The notes: generated from the letters alone by a model not told the origin. Counted from the stretch's first letter, positions 53,378 to 61,417 are shown. The stretch: DNA of 64,000 nucleotides from Gelidibacter salicanalis (GCF_007997285.1 NZ_VORX01000006.1:124001-188000); one strand, 5' to 3'. Program-made: numbers and translations.

Positions 53378-54367
53378 ATGAGTGAAGAACAAATAACCCG
53401 CCCGAACGTACCGTTAGGTACGGGCGTTGAAAATTTAGAAGCCCAGTTCGAAGAACGGATCGCAAGAGACGAGAAAATCGAACCTAAAGATTGGATGCCG
53501 GAGAAATACCGTCAAACCCACATCCGTCAGATGTCGCAGCACGCGCATTCTGAAATTGTAGGGATGCTTCCAGAAGGCAATTGGATTACCAGAGCACCTT
53601 CGTTACGGCGAAAAGTAGCCTTATTGGCGAAAGTCCAAGACGAGGCAGGCCATGGTTTATACTTGTATTCAGCCTGTGAAACTTTGGGGATTTCTCGTGA
53701 TGAGTTGTACGAACAATTACATTCAGGCAAAGCAAAATACTCTTCCATTTTCAATTATCCCACAGTCACTTGGGCTGATATGGGTGCGATTGGATGGTTG
53801 GTAGATGGCGCAGCCATTATTAATCAGGTTCCGCTGTGTAATACATCTTTTGGGCCGTATGCACGAGCAATGGTACGAGTTTGTAAGGAAGAAAGTTTCC
53901 ATCAGCGTCAGGGTTATGAAATCATGATCAAATTAGCGAACGGAACACCAGAGCAAAAGGATATGGCACAAGACGCCCTTAATCGCTGGTGGTGGCCAAG
54001 CTTAATGATGCTCGGTCCTACAGATGCGGAATCAGTGCATACGGAGCAATCCATGAAATGGAAATTAAAGCGTAAATCTAACGATGAATTGCGTCAGCAG
54101 TTTGTTGATCAAACCGTACCGCAAGCAGATTTAATCGGACTTACCATTCCGGATCCTGATTTAAAATGGAATGAAGAACGCGGCAGCTATGATTTTGGTG
54201 CCATTGATTGGGACGAGTTTTGGCAAGTAGTCAAAGGTCACGGCCCAATGAATAAAGAACGCATGAAAGCTAGAGTAGATGCATGGGAAGGTGGCGCATG
54301 GGTACGAGATGCAGCCATGGCACACGCGGCCAAAAACGCCGAACGAAAAGAAAAAGAAGCAGTATAA
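53378..54367 (+). CDS. paaA: 1,2-phenylacetyl-CoA epoxidase catalytic subunit
   Basis: A 329-residue di-iron subunit that, with PaaB, PaaC and PaaE, epoxidises phenylacetyl-CoA. The ferritin-like core carries metal ligands in [20 protein letters not shown] and [15 protein letters not shown] (Glu and His). [14 protein letters not shown] is a further PaaA signature. The first 16 residues ([16 protein letters not shown]) are coded across a palindromic dispersed repeat (53396-53426), so the N-terminus is not ancestral PaaA sequence. The paaB gene follows after 88 bp. Confidence 0.97.
   Translation: MSEEQITRPNVPLGTGVENLEAQFEERIARDEKIEPKDWMPEKYRQTHIRQMSQHAHSEIVGMLPEGNWITRAPSLRRKVALLAKVQDEAGHGLYLYSACETLGISRDELYEQLHSGKAKYSSIFNYPTVTWADMGAIGWLVDGAAIINQVPLCNTSFGPYARAMVRVCKEESFHQRQGYEIMIKLANGTPEQKDMAQDALNRWWWPSLMMLGPTDAESVHTEQSMKWKLKRKSNDELRQQFVDQTVPQADLIGLTIPDPDLKWNEERGSYDFGAIDWDEFWQVVKGHGPMNKERMKARVDAWEGGAWVRDAAMAHAAKNAERKEKEAV
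53396..53426. repeat. Palindromic repeat embedded in the paaA coding sequence
   Basis: ACCCGCCCGAACGTACC, four loop bases and GGTACGGGCG form a near-perfect palindrome, translated in frame as [10 protein letters not shown]. It matches the reverse complement of the intergenic element at 42902-42936 over both arms and differs in the loop and at the distal end. Confidence 0.88.
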
Positions 54368-54373
54368 TATAAA

Positions 54374-54445
54374 ATGAAATTGAACTTGAACTTGAAACCG
54401 AAATCAATTCAACTTCAAATTCGATTTCAATTTCAATTTCAAATT
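54374..54445. repeat. GAAATTGAA/TTCAATTTC spacer hairpin between paaA and paaB
   Basis: TGAAATTGAACTTGAACTTGAA (from 54375) faces TTCAATTTCAATTTCAAATT (54426-54445). About 20 of 26 positions can pair, forming a long hairpin ahead of paaB. Confidence 0.6.
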
Positions 54446-54455
54446 ACAGAGAATT

Positions 54456-54743
54456 ATGTCAACAAAAAATTGGCCACTTTGGGAGGTCTTCGTCAGAAGT
54501 AAAAACGGATTGGAACATCGCCACTTTGGAAGTCTCCATGCCGCTGATGCGGAAATGGCGCTAGAGAATGCACGCGATGTCTACACCAGAAGAAATGAAG
54601 GTATCAGCATTTGGGTGGTTGAATCCAAGAACATTACAGCCTCCAATCCTGAACACAACGGCGAAATGTTTGAACCGGCCCAAGATAAAGTCTACCGCCA
54701 TCCTACGTTTTACGAGTTGCCTGACGAGGTGAAATACATGTAA
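54456..54743 (+). CDS. paaB: 1,2-phenylacetyl-CoA epoxidase subunit B
   Basis: A 95-residue small subunit that bridges the PaaAC heterodimers. Its sequence matches PaaB throughout: WPLWEVFVRSKNGLEHRHFG, SLHAADAEMALENARDVYTR, GISIWVVES and YRHPTFYELPDEVKYM at the end. Length is normal. It lies between two repeat spacers. Confidence 0.96.
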   Translation: MSTKNWPLWEVFVRSKNGLEHRHFGSLHAADAEMALENARDVYTRRNEGISIWVVESKNITASNPEHNGEMFEPAQDKVYRHPTFYELPDEVKYM

Positions 54744-54747
54744 ATAG

Positions 54748-54818
54748 ATTAACGATTGACGAATTAAGATTTTTGATTTCAGAAGTTTAAAATCAGCAAT
54801 CAAAAATCATCAATCAAC
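54748..54818. repeat. GATTTTTGATT/AATCAAAAATC spacer hairpin between paaB and paaC
   Basis: GATTTTTGATT (54768-54778) and AATCAAAAATC (54798-54808) are perfect 11-bp arms. They are flanked by further GATTGA-type (left) and CAATCAA-type (right) words that extend the pairing imperfectly. It is the same word family as the heptamer array at 42796-42902. Confidence 0.75.
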
Positions 54819-54833
54819 AATATTATAGATAGA

Positions 54834-55589
54834 ATGAATAATACCAATCTGTATCACTATATCCTCGGCATCGCCGATAATTCCTTAATCCTCGGGCAAC
54901 GCATGGGCGAACTGTGCGGTCACGGGCCAAGTTTGGAAACGGATATTGCCTGCACCAATATTTCACTCGATTTATTCGGGCAGGTGCGCAGCTATTACAA
55001 ATATGCCGCTAAAATTGCCAATGACGGTCGTACGGAAGATGACATTGCGATGCTGCGTAAGGAGCGTGATTACGTCAACGTGTTATTGGCAGAACAACCC
55101 AACACCGATTTTGCTTACACCATGGCGCGTCACTTTTTATTTGATGTGTATCACTTTTTGTTCTTAACCGAGTTACAAAAGAGTAAGGATCTGACGTTGG
55201 CGGCCATCGCCACAAAATCGCTTAAAGAAGTGAGTTATCACCAACGTTTTTCAACAGATTGGATCAAGCGTTTAGGTGACGGTACTGAAGAAAGTCACCA
55301 AAAAATGCAAAACGCCATCAACGATTTGTGGACCTATACTGACGAATTATTCCATCAAACAGATGCAGATAAAGCGATGGTTGCAGAAGGTATCGGTGTA
55401 GATGTCACCAAATTAAAAGCGGCTTACTATGAAAAAGTGAATGCAATTTTAGAAGAAGCCACCTTATCAATTCCTGAATCCAAGTACTTCCAAAAAGGAG
55501 GTAAAATAGGCATCCATACGGAACATATGGGCTATCTATTAACTGAATTACAATACATGCAACGCACGTATCCTAATATGGAATGGTAG
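54834..55589 (+). CDS. paaC: 1,2-phenylacetyl-CoA epoxidase structural subunit
   Basis: A 251-residue ferritin-like partner of PaaA that lacks a full di-iron site. Typical segments are HYILGIADNSLILGQRMGEL, ACTNISLDLFGQVRSYYKYA, FLLTELQKSKD-like FLFLTELQKSKDLTLAAIA, KSLKEVSYHQRFSTDWIKRL and HTEHMGYLLTELQYMQRTYP. It forms the stable heterodimer with PaaA. Confidence 0.96.
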   Translation: MNNTNLYHYILGIADNSLILGQRMGELCGHGPSLETDIACTNISLDLFGQVRSYYKYAAKIANDGRTEDDIAMLRKERDYVNVLLAEQPNTDFAYTMARHFLFDVYHFLFLTELQKSKDLTLAAIATKSLKEVSYHQRFSTDWIKRLGDGTEESHQKMQNAINDLWTYTDELFHQTDADKAMVAEGIGVDVTKLKAAYYEKVNAILEEATLSIPESKYFQKGGKIGIHTEHMGYLLTELQYMQRTYPNMEW

Positions 55590-55590
55590 G

Positions 55591-55664
55591 AGATTGCTGA
55601 TTGTTGAATTACGATTGACAATTTTAGAAGACTTCATAAATCAAAAATCGGCAATCAACAATCT
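55591..55664. repeat. AGATTGnTGATTG/CAATCAnCAATCT spacer hairpin between paaC and paaD
   Basis: The 20-nt left arm (55591-55610, AGATTGCTGATTG...) and right arm (55645-55664, ending CAATCAACAATCT) agree at 16 of 20 positions as inverted repeats. It starts two bases after the paaC stop and ends 10 bases before the paaD ATG. Confidence 0.72.
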
Positions 55665-55674
55665 TAAATAATTT

Positions 55675-56175
55675 ATGATCACAACCCAACAACATATCGA
55701 CCCAAAACTGATCGCGATTCTGGAAACAGTATCCGATCCGGAAATCCCTGTGCTTTCTATAATGGACATGGGTGTGGTGCGGTCTGCAATTTTTGAGGGC
55801 GCCATTGTAGAAGTACAGATCACCCCAACATATAGCGGATGCCCTGCGATGGATGTTATTGGAGACGATATTAAAAAAGCATTACAAGAAGCTGGCTACA
55901 AATCAGAGGTGGAATTAATTTTAACGCCTGCTTGGACCACCGATTGGATTACACCAAGAGGGAGAAAAGCCTTGGAGGATTATGGTATTGCTGCGCCTTT
56001 GGGGGCTGAAGCAGATAAAGACGTGTTATTGCACGGCAAACGCTTGGTTAAATGCCCACAATGTGGCTCGATAAACACAAAAATGGTGAGCCAATTTGGT
56101 TCTACGGCCTGTAAAGCACAATTCCAATGTGAGGACTGTCTAGAACCTTTTGATTATTTTAAATGTTTGAAATAA
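55675..56175 (+). CDS. paaD: Phenylacetate-CoA oxygenase maturation subunit PaaD
   Basis: A 166-residue protein. Residues 10-85 are a MIP18/DUF59 domain (ETVSDPEIPVLSIMDMGVVR, TYSGCPAMDVIGDDI), and the C-terminus is a four-cysteine zinc-ribbon-like region (VKCPQCGSINTKMVSQFGST, CEDCLEPFDYFKC). PaaD is thought to help Fe-S or iron insertion into the PaaABCE complex. It follows paaC after a repeat spacer. The 103-bp gap downstream holds only GAATAC/GAATC-type words. Confidence 0.94.
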   Translation: MITTQQHIDPKLIAILETVSDPEIPVLSIMDMGVVRSAIFEGAIVEVQITPTYSGCPAMDVIGDDIKKALQEAGYKSEVELILTPAWTTDWITPRGRKALEDYGIAAPLGAEADKDVLLHGKRLVKCPQCGSINTKMVSQFGSTACKAQFQCEDCLEPFDYFKCLK

Positions 56176-56278
56176 AATATAATAATGAATACTGATTCAT
56201 GAATACCGAATCAAGAATGTGGAATTGATTTCATTTCAAAATTCGGAAATTCAAAATCGATATTGATATCAAAAAAAT

Positions 56279-57058
56279 ATGAATTCAATTTTATTAGAAA
56301 TTAAAAACGGAGTAGCAATCATCACGCTTAATAGGCCTGAAGTGTTTAACAGTTTTAATCGTGAAATGGCGTTCAGGCTTCACGATGTTTTGGATGCTTG
56401 TGAAAGCAATGATGAGGTCAGAGCAATTGTTTTAACCGGAAATGGAAAAGCATTCTGTGCGGGTCAAGATTTAAAAGAAGTGACCACACCAGAACTCAAT
56501 CCTGGATTTAAAAAAATTCTTGAGGAACATTACAATCCGATCGTCACCAGACTTCGATCTATTAAAAAACCAATTATCGGTGCCATTAATGGTGTAGCAG
56601 CAGGTGCCGGAGCAAATATCGCTTTGGCTTGTGATATTGTGGTTGCCCATGAAAAAGTTAGTTTCATTCAGGCTTTCAGCCTTATTGGGCTCGTTCCTGA
56701 TAGTGGCGGCACTTTCTTTTTACCGCGACTCATCGGATTTCAAAAAGCCTTGGCATTGGCCATGTTAGGTGATAAAATATCGGCAGAAGAAGCAGAAAAA
56801 ATGGGAATGATTTATAAAGTCTTGCCTTTAGAAAGTTTTGAAGAGGAGGTCAATCAGCTTGCCGTAAAACTCGCCAATATGCCAACCAAAGCCTTGGGCA
56901 TGATTAAAGAGTTATTCAACAAGTCCATGACTAACGATCTCGAAGCGCAATTAGCTTTAGAATCTAAATTGCAAATAGAAGCCGCTCAAACAGACGATTA
57001 TTTGGAAGGCGTTACTGCTTTTGTAGAAAAGAGAAAACCAGAGTTTAAAGGTAGATAA
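56279..57058 (+). CDS. paaG: Enoyl-CoA hydratase/isomerase, PaaG-like
   Basis: A 259-residue crotonase-fold enzyme. The oxyanion-hole segments are GKAFCAGQDLKEV and AINGVAAGAGANIALACDIV. The catalytic region reads GLVPDSGGTFFLPRLIG, with the Asp typical of PaaG (1,2-epoxyphenylacetyl-CoA isomerase) in place of the paired glutamates of true hydratases. It should convert the ring-epoxide to the oxepin. No separate PaaF hydratase is seen, so it might serve both steps, or paaF lies elsewhere. Confidence 0.88.
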   Translation: MNSILLEIKNGVAIITLNRPEVFNSFNREMAFRLHDVLDACESNDEVRAIVLTGNGKAFCAGQDLKEVTTPELNPGFKKILEEHYNPIVTRLRSIKKPIIGAINGVAAGAGANIALACDIVVAHEKVSFIQAFSLIGLVPDSGGTFFLPRLIGFQKALALAMLGDKISAEEAEKMGMIYKVLPLESFEEEVNQLAVKLANMPTKALGMIKELFNKSMTNDLEAQLALESKLQIEAAQTDDYLEGVTAFVEKRKPEFKGR

Positions 57059-57060
57059 GT

Positions 57061-57554
57061 ATTGAAGATTGTTGATTGAGGATTGCTGATTTTAGAAGTT
57101 AGAATTTCTGAAGAATTAAATGATGATAAAAAAATATGAGACCAAATCAATTAGAAGAACGGCTTATTCAATTCGCAATTAATGTGATCTTGATATGTAA
57201 AAAGATCGATAATTCTTTTGCATCGGAACATCTAGCAAAACAATTGATAAGATCTGCAACATCAGCAGCCTTGAATTATGGTGAAGCGCAGAGTGGCGAA
57301 TCAACTCGTGACTTTCTACACAAGATGAAAATCTGTTTAAAAGAATTACGAGAATGTCTAATCAATATGAAGATTCAACATGGTGCTAATCTTATCTCCG
57401 ATAATGAATCTTTAAATATTTTATTAAAAGAAAATAACGAATTGATATCCATATTTGTTGCCAGTGTTAAAACGGCATCATCAAAATTAAAATCTTAATT
57501 TATTTATGAGACTTTACTTCAAAAATCAACAATCTTCAATCAACACTCTTCAAT
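57061..57554. mobile_element. Four-helix-bundle gene enclosed by 39-bp inverted repeats
   Basis: The left arm (57061-57099, starts ATTGAAGATTGTTGATTG) and right arm (57516-57554, ends ATCAACACTCTTCAAT) are inverted repeats identical at 35 of 39 positions. The right arm runs into the ATG of paaH. Elsewhere in the operon the same arms stand close together as an empty hairpin (58732-58793). Here a 363-bp gene stands in the loop. The element type is undescribed to my knowledge and mobility is inference. Confidence 0.65.
57136..57498 (+). CDS. Four-helix bundle protein (23S rRNA intervening-sequence protein family)
   Basis: A 120-residue all-alpha protein. LIQFAINVILICKKIDNSFA, LAKQLIRSATSAALNYGEAQ, FLHKMKICLKELRECLINMK and a last amphipathic helix fit the S23/IVP four-helix-bundle family. 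Relatives were first found encoded in intervening sequences of 23S rRNA genes and are related to the Avd protein of diversity-generating retroelements; cellular function is unknown. The gene has no metabolic link to phenylacetate. It is enclosed by 39-bp inverted repeats and interrupts the order paaG-paaH, suggesting later insertion into a spacer hairpin. Confidence 0.9.
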   Translation: MRPNQLEERLIQFAINVILICKKIDNSFASEHLAKQLIRSATSAALNYGEAQSGESTRDFLHKMKICLKELRECLINMKIQHGANLISDNESLNILLKENNELISIFVASVKTASSKLKS

Positions 57555-58737
57555 GATGCAGGTCGGAATTATAGGTAGTGGCACTATGGGAAGCGGCATC
57601 GCACAAGTGGCTGCAACGTCAGGGTGTCTAGTTAAATTATATGATACCAATCAAGATGCATTAGATAAGGCGAAACATGCATTAGAAAATATTTTGTCAA
57701 GATTGGTCACAAAAGGGCGGATTGAGGAATCCGATAAAACGCGAATTCAAAACAACATTTCCTACGTCGATACGCTAAAGGATTTATCAGATTCTGATGT
57801 AACTATTGAAGCGATTGTAGAAAATTTGGACATTAAGAAAAAGGTGTTTTCTGAATTAGAAACTTATGTGTCTGATGACTGTATAATCGCCTCAAATACC
57901 TCAAGTTTATCCATTGCTTCTATTGCAGCATCCTTAAAAAAACCAGAACGTTGTATTGGAATTCATTTCTTCAATCCCGCACCATTAATGCAATTGGTAG
58001 AGGTAATTCCTGCTATTCAAACTTCAAAAGAGGTGATAGAAAAAGCAACTAAAATCATCAGCGATTGGACAAAAACAGTTGCCGTTGCAAAGGATACTCC
58101 TGGGTTTATTGTGAATAGAGTCGCACGTCCTTTTTACGGTGAAGCATTAAGAATTTATGAAGAAGGCATTGCTGATTTTGCAACCATAGATAAAAGTTTA
58201 AAATCATTAGGAGGATTCCGTATGGGACCTTTTGAATTAATGGATTTTATTGGGAATGACGTCAATTACACCGTCACGGAAACCGTATTCACCGCCTTCT
58301 ATTTTGACCCAAGATATAAACCAGCCTTCACTCAAAAACGTTTTGCAGAAGCTGGTTATTTAGGAAGAAAATCAGGAAGAGGCTATTATAAATATGATGA
58401 TAAAGGCGCTCTTGTAGCACCGATTTCCAACGTCACTCTGAGCGCAGTCGAAGAGTCTCAAAAAGCACAACAAATTTTCGACCGTGTGTTGGTCATGCTG
58501 ATCAATGAAGCTGCTGATGCCTTACATATGAATGTTGCTTCCGCAGAAGATATCGATAACGCCATGACCAAAGGGGTAAATTATCCAAAAGGTTTATTGG
58601 CGTGGGCTAATGAAAAAGGTATCGATTGGTGTGTTTCCAAAATGGACGAATTGTACAATGAGTATCATGAAGACCGTTACCGTTGCAGCCCGATATTGCG
58701 GAGGATGAGTAGACAAGATTTGAGGTTTTTTGATTAA
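57553..58737 (+). CDS. paaH: 3-hydroxyacyl-CoA dehydrogenase, PaaH-like
   Basis: A 394-residue enzyme that oxidises 3-hydroxyadipyl-CoA in phenylacetate degradation. The Rossmann motif is VGIIGSGTMGSGIAQVAA; IASNTSSLSIASIAA and GIHFFNPAPLMQLVEVIPA follow, and GFIVNRVARPFYGEALR opens the C-terminal domain. A second, shorter 3HCDH domain is at 310-394. The linker before it (residues about 293-302, VTLSAVEES) is coded by a dispersed palindromic repeat. It starts within the right arm of the inverted repeat described upstream, and ATG 57553 or 57556 are both possible. Confidence 0.93.
   Translation: MMQVGIIGSGTMGSGIAQVAATSGCLVKLYDTNQDALDKAKHALENILSRLVTKGRIEESDKTRIQNNISYVDTLKDLSDSDVTIEAIVENLDIKKKVFSELETYVSDDCIIASNTSSLSIASIAASLKKPERCIGIHFFNPAPLMQLVEVIPAIQTSKEVIEKATKIISDWTKTVAVAKDTPGFIVNRVARPFYGEALRIYEEGIADFATIDKSLKSLGGFRMGPFELMDFIGNDVNYTVTETVFTAFYFDPRYKPAFTQKRFAEAGYLGRKSGRGYYKYDDKGALVAPISNVTLSAVEESQKAQQIFDRVLVMLINEAADALHMNVASAEDIDNAMTKGVNYPKGLLAWANEKGIDWCVSKMDELYNEYHEDRYRCSPILRRMSRQDLRFFD
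58432..58458. repeat. Dispersed repeat embedded in the paaH coding sequence
   Basis: GTCACTCTGAGCGCAGTCGA, then AGAGTCT, occurs in frame within paaH. The 12-bp core GAGCGCAGTCGA (58440-58451) is shared with the intergenic palindrome at 5797-5844. It is read as V-T-L-S-A-V-E-E-S in the linker between two folded domains. Confidence 0.75.
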
Positions 58738-58793
58738 CGATTGCAGATTTTTGAAGTATGGATGATCACTTCAAAAATCAACAATCGTTAATC
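58732..58793. repeat. 26-bp-arm hairpin overlapping the paaH stop codon
   Basis: GATTAACGATTGCAGATTTT with TGAAGT (58732-58757) and its inverted partner (58768-58793) agree at 24 of 26 positions around a 10-nt loop. The left arm contains the last codon and the stop (GAT TAA) of paaH. It is the empty counterpart of the element carrying the four-helix-bundle gene. Confidence 0.88.
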
Positions 58794-58813
58794 GACAATC
58801 TAAAATAATTGTA

Positions 58814-59221
58814 ATGAACGGCGAAAAAATCCCCTTTAAAATGTTAAGCCAAGACCCCTACAGCACCTGGCTAGGCATCGAAATTTTAGAATCTGAACTC
58901 GGCAGATGCAAAGTTGGGATGACCATCCGCAAGGAAATGCTCAACAGCATGGGAAAAGCTCATGGAGGCATTAGTTATGCCTTGGCAGATACGGCCTTTG
59001 GGTTTGCTGCCAATACGCATGGTAAATATGCGGTGTCTATTGAAACCAGCATCAACCATATTGAAACTTTAAATGAAGGCGATTATATAACTGCGGAGTC
59101 AGTAATTGAGAAAGTAAAGAACAAGTTAGGTTTTAATATTATTGAAGTCAAACGCCAAGAGGAAGTGGTGGCTTTGTTTAAAGGCGTCGTATATAGGACA
59201 AACAAAGAATGGATAGAATAA
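58814..59221 (+). CDS. paaI: PaaI-family acyl-CoA thioesterase
   Basis: A 135-residue hotdog-fold thioesterase. The core is LNSMGKAHGGISYALADTAF, with the catalytic Asp in the ADTAF helix and HGG on the substrate side. PaaI hydrolyses hydroxyphenylacetyl-CoA and similar dead-end thioesters to release CoA in this pathway. Length is normal. It follows the hairpin after paaH. Confidence 0.93.
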   Translation: MNGEKIPFKMLSQDPYSTWLGIEILESELGRCKVGMTIRKEMLNSMGKAHGGISYALADTAFGFAANTHGKYAVSIETSINHIETLNEGDYITAESVIEKVKNKLGFNIIEVKRQEEVVALFKGVVYRTNKEWIE

Positions 59222-59273
59222 CCAATATTGTTTAATTTTATAAAAAAAATACTAACATTAAAAACAAAACAAT

Positions 59274-60137
59274 ATGAAATGGCAAGGTAGAAGACAAAGT
59301 GGGAATTTAGAAGACCGTCGCGGCATGAGCGGTAAAGGTAAATTGGCTGCTGGCGGTGGTATAATCGCCGTCGTAGTGGTATTATTACAAATGTTTGGAG
59401 GTGATACGGGACAAGTATTGGCACCAATTCTTGAAGGTGTAACACAATCACAATCCGTATCAGAAACCGGAGAGCAACGCGAGCTGACTGCAGAAGAGAA
59501 AGAACTCGGTGCTTTTATGAATGCTGTCATCGTAGACACTGAAGATATTTGGAGTCGAATTTTTAAAGAGAATAATTTAGGAGCTTACAAAGAGCCTAAT
59601 GTAGTGTTGTTTACGGATGCTGTGAGAACTGGCTGTGGTACTGCAAGTGCAGCATCGGGACCTTTCTATTGTCCTGCCGACCAGAAAGTGTATATGGACT
59701 TGTCATTTTTTGATCAGTTAAGAACACGTTTTGGGGCAAAAGGTGGCGATTTTGCAATTGCATATGTTACTGCTCATGAAATTGGTCATCACATCCAAAC
59801 CATTTTGGGAACTTCTCAAAAAGTAAGACAGTTACAACAACAAACAAATCAAGCGGGAGCTAATCAATTGTCAGTGGCACAAGAACTTCAAGCGGATTTT
59901 TACGCCGGAGTTTGGGCGCATCACAACAGAGATTATTTAGAAGAAGGTGACATTGATGAAGCATTGAGTGCAGCCAACGCTGTTGGTGATGATGCTATTC
60001 AAAAAAGAACCCAAGGCAGTGTAAAACCTGATAGTTTTACACACGGAACTTCAGAACAACGCAAGTATTGGTTTATGAAAGGTTATAAAACCGGCGATAT
60101 CAAGCAAGGCGATACCTTCTCTGAAATCATGAATTAA
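59274..60137 (+). CDS. Neutral zinc metallopeptidase (YpfJ family)
   Basis: A 287-residue membrane-anchored protein. After a basic N-terminus (MKWQGRRQSGNLEDRRG) there is one membrane helix (LAAGGGIIAVVVVLLQMFGG). The zinc-peptidase motif is VTAHEIGHHIQTILG (HExxH) with further ligands in AQELQADFYAGVWAHH. The family is the putative neutral zinc metallopeptidases; substrates are unknown. It has no known role in phenylacetate breakdown, but it lies in the same direction between paaI and the thiolase, so it may simply share the transcript. Confidence 0.93.
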   Translation: MKWQGRRQSGNLEDRRGMSGKGKLAAGGGIIAVVVVLLQMFGGDTGQVLAPILEGVTQSQSVSETGEQRELTAEEKELGAFMNAVIVDTEDIWSRIFKENNLGAYKEPNVVLFTDAVRTGCGTASAASGPFYCPADQKVYMDLSFFDQLRTRFGAKGGDFAIAYVTAHEIGHHIQTILGTSQKVRQLQQQTNQAGANQLSVAQELQADFYAGVWAHHNRDYLEEGDIDEALSAANAVGDDAIQKRTQGSVKPDSFTHGTSEQRKYWFMKGYKTGDIKQGDTFSEIMN

Positions 60138-60155
60138 AATTTAGAAACAATAATT

Positions 60156-60190
60156 CGAAATTGAAGTTTCAATTTTCAACTTCAATTTCG
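60156..60190. repeat. CGAAATTGAAGT/ACTTCAATTTCG hairpin before the thiolase gene
   Basis: Perfect 12-bp arms (60156-60167 and 60179-60190) around an 11-nt loop, 15 bp before the thiolase ATG. The same word family occurs before paaB. Confidence 0.85.
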
Positions 60191-60205
60191 ACTTCAATCT
60201 CATAC

Positions 60206-61417
60206 ATGGAAGCATACATTATAGACGGTATTAGAACACCAATTGGAAGTTATCAAGGCGCATTATCAACTATAAGAACAGATGATTTAGCGGCATTAGT
60301 GATAGAAGAACTCGTCAAACGGAATCCAAACATCCCAAAAGAAGCTTATGAAGATGTCATTTTAGGTTGTGCCAATCAAGCAGGAGAGGATAACCGAAAC
60401 GTGGCAAGAATGGCATCGCTTTTGGCAGGTCTGCCAGTCACAGTTCCGGGTGAAACCGTTAACCGTTTGTGCAGTTCAGGACTTTCTGCGATTATTCATG
60501 CTAATCGCGCTATCAAAGCGGGCGACGGCGATGTATTTATTGCGGGTGGTGTTGAGCACATGACTCGAGGACCCTATGTCGTTGCGAAACCTTCAAGTGC
60601 GTTTGGTACGGATGCTAAAATGTACGATTCTAGTTTTGGATGGCGATTTATCAATCCGAAGATGCAAAAACTGTATGGCACCGATGGAATGGGTCAAACT
60701 GCTGAAAATTTGGTGGAACAATACACTATTTCGCGAGAAGACCAAGATAAGTTTGCCTTTTGGAGCCAGATGAAAGCTGCAAAAGCGCAAGAAAATGGTC
60801 GATTAGCAAAAGAAATTGTGACGGTCGAAATTCCGCAGCGCAAAAAGGATCCAATTCAGTTTTCAAAAGACGAATTTGTAAAGCCAAACACGTCAATGGA
60901 CGTATTAGGAAAACTACGTGGCGCATTCAAAGCTGAAGGTGGCAGCGTGACCGCTGGAAATTCTTCAGGTTTAAATGATGGTGCAGCGGCAACAATCATC
61001 GCTTCAGAAACTGCTGTAAAAAAATACAATTTAAAACCATTAGCACGCATCGTAAGTTCTGCGGTAGTTGGTGTTGAGCCACGAATAATGGGTATTGGTC
61101 CTGTTGAAGCTTCTAATAAAGCCTTGGCGAAAGCCGGATTGACCATGGATGATATGGACATCATCGAGCTCAATGAAGCCTTTGCTGCACAAGCATTAGC
61201 CTGTACGCGAGCTTGGGGATTGGAAGATAATGATCCACGGTTGAACCCGAATGGCGGTTCCATCGCTATTGGTCATCCACTTGGTGTGACGGGAACCCGA
61301 TTAGCGTATTCTGCAGCTCTAGAATTGCAAGAAACAGGAAAAAGATATGCGTTAATTACGATGTGTATTGGCGTTGGTCAAGGCTACGCCGCCATAATTG
61401 AAAACGCGAACTTGTAG
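60206..61417 (+). CDS. paaJ: Acetyl-CoA acyltransferase / 3-oxoadipyl-CoA thiolase
   Basis: A 403-residue thiolase that cleaves 3-oxoadipyl-CoA to succinyl-CoA and acetyl-CoA, the last step of the pathway. The acylated Cys is in ETVNRLCSSGLSAIIHANRA, followed by GVEHMTRGP, ELNEAFAAQALA, GGSIAIGHPLGVTGTRL and the second Cys in ITMCIGVGQGYAAI. ATG 60206 (MEAYIIDGIRTPIGSYQGAL) is the family start; the in-frame ATG at 60161 lies in the repeat spacer. The name pcaF would be equally fitting. A 169-bp gap with no recognised element separates it from paaZ. Confidence 0.94.
   Translation: MEAYIIDGIRTPIGSYQGALSTIRTDDLAALVIEELVKRNPNIPKEAYEDVILGCANQAGEDNRNVARMASLLAGLPVTVPGETVNRLCSSGLSAIIHANRAIKAGDGDVFIAGGVEHMTRGPYVVAKPSSAFGTDAKMYDSSFGWRFINPKMQKLYGTDGMGQTAENLVEQYTISREDQDKFAFWSQMKAAKAQENGRLAKEIVTVEIPQRKKDPIQFSKDEFVKPNTSMDVLGKLRGAFKAEGGSVTAGNSSGLNDGAAATIIASETAVKKYNLKPLARIVSSAVVGVEPRIMGIGPVEASNKALAKAGLTMDDMDIIELNEAFAAQALACTRAWGLEDNDPRLNPNGGSIAIGHPLGVTGTRLAYSAALELQETGKRYALITMCIGVGQGYAAIIENANL

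Noticed and set aside
59083-59451. Minus-strand frame of 122 codons across the paaI-peptidase junction.
   Set aside because: It is antisense to two clear family members (hotdog thioesterase and HExxH peptidase).
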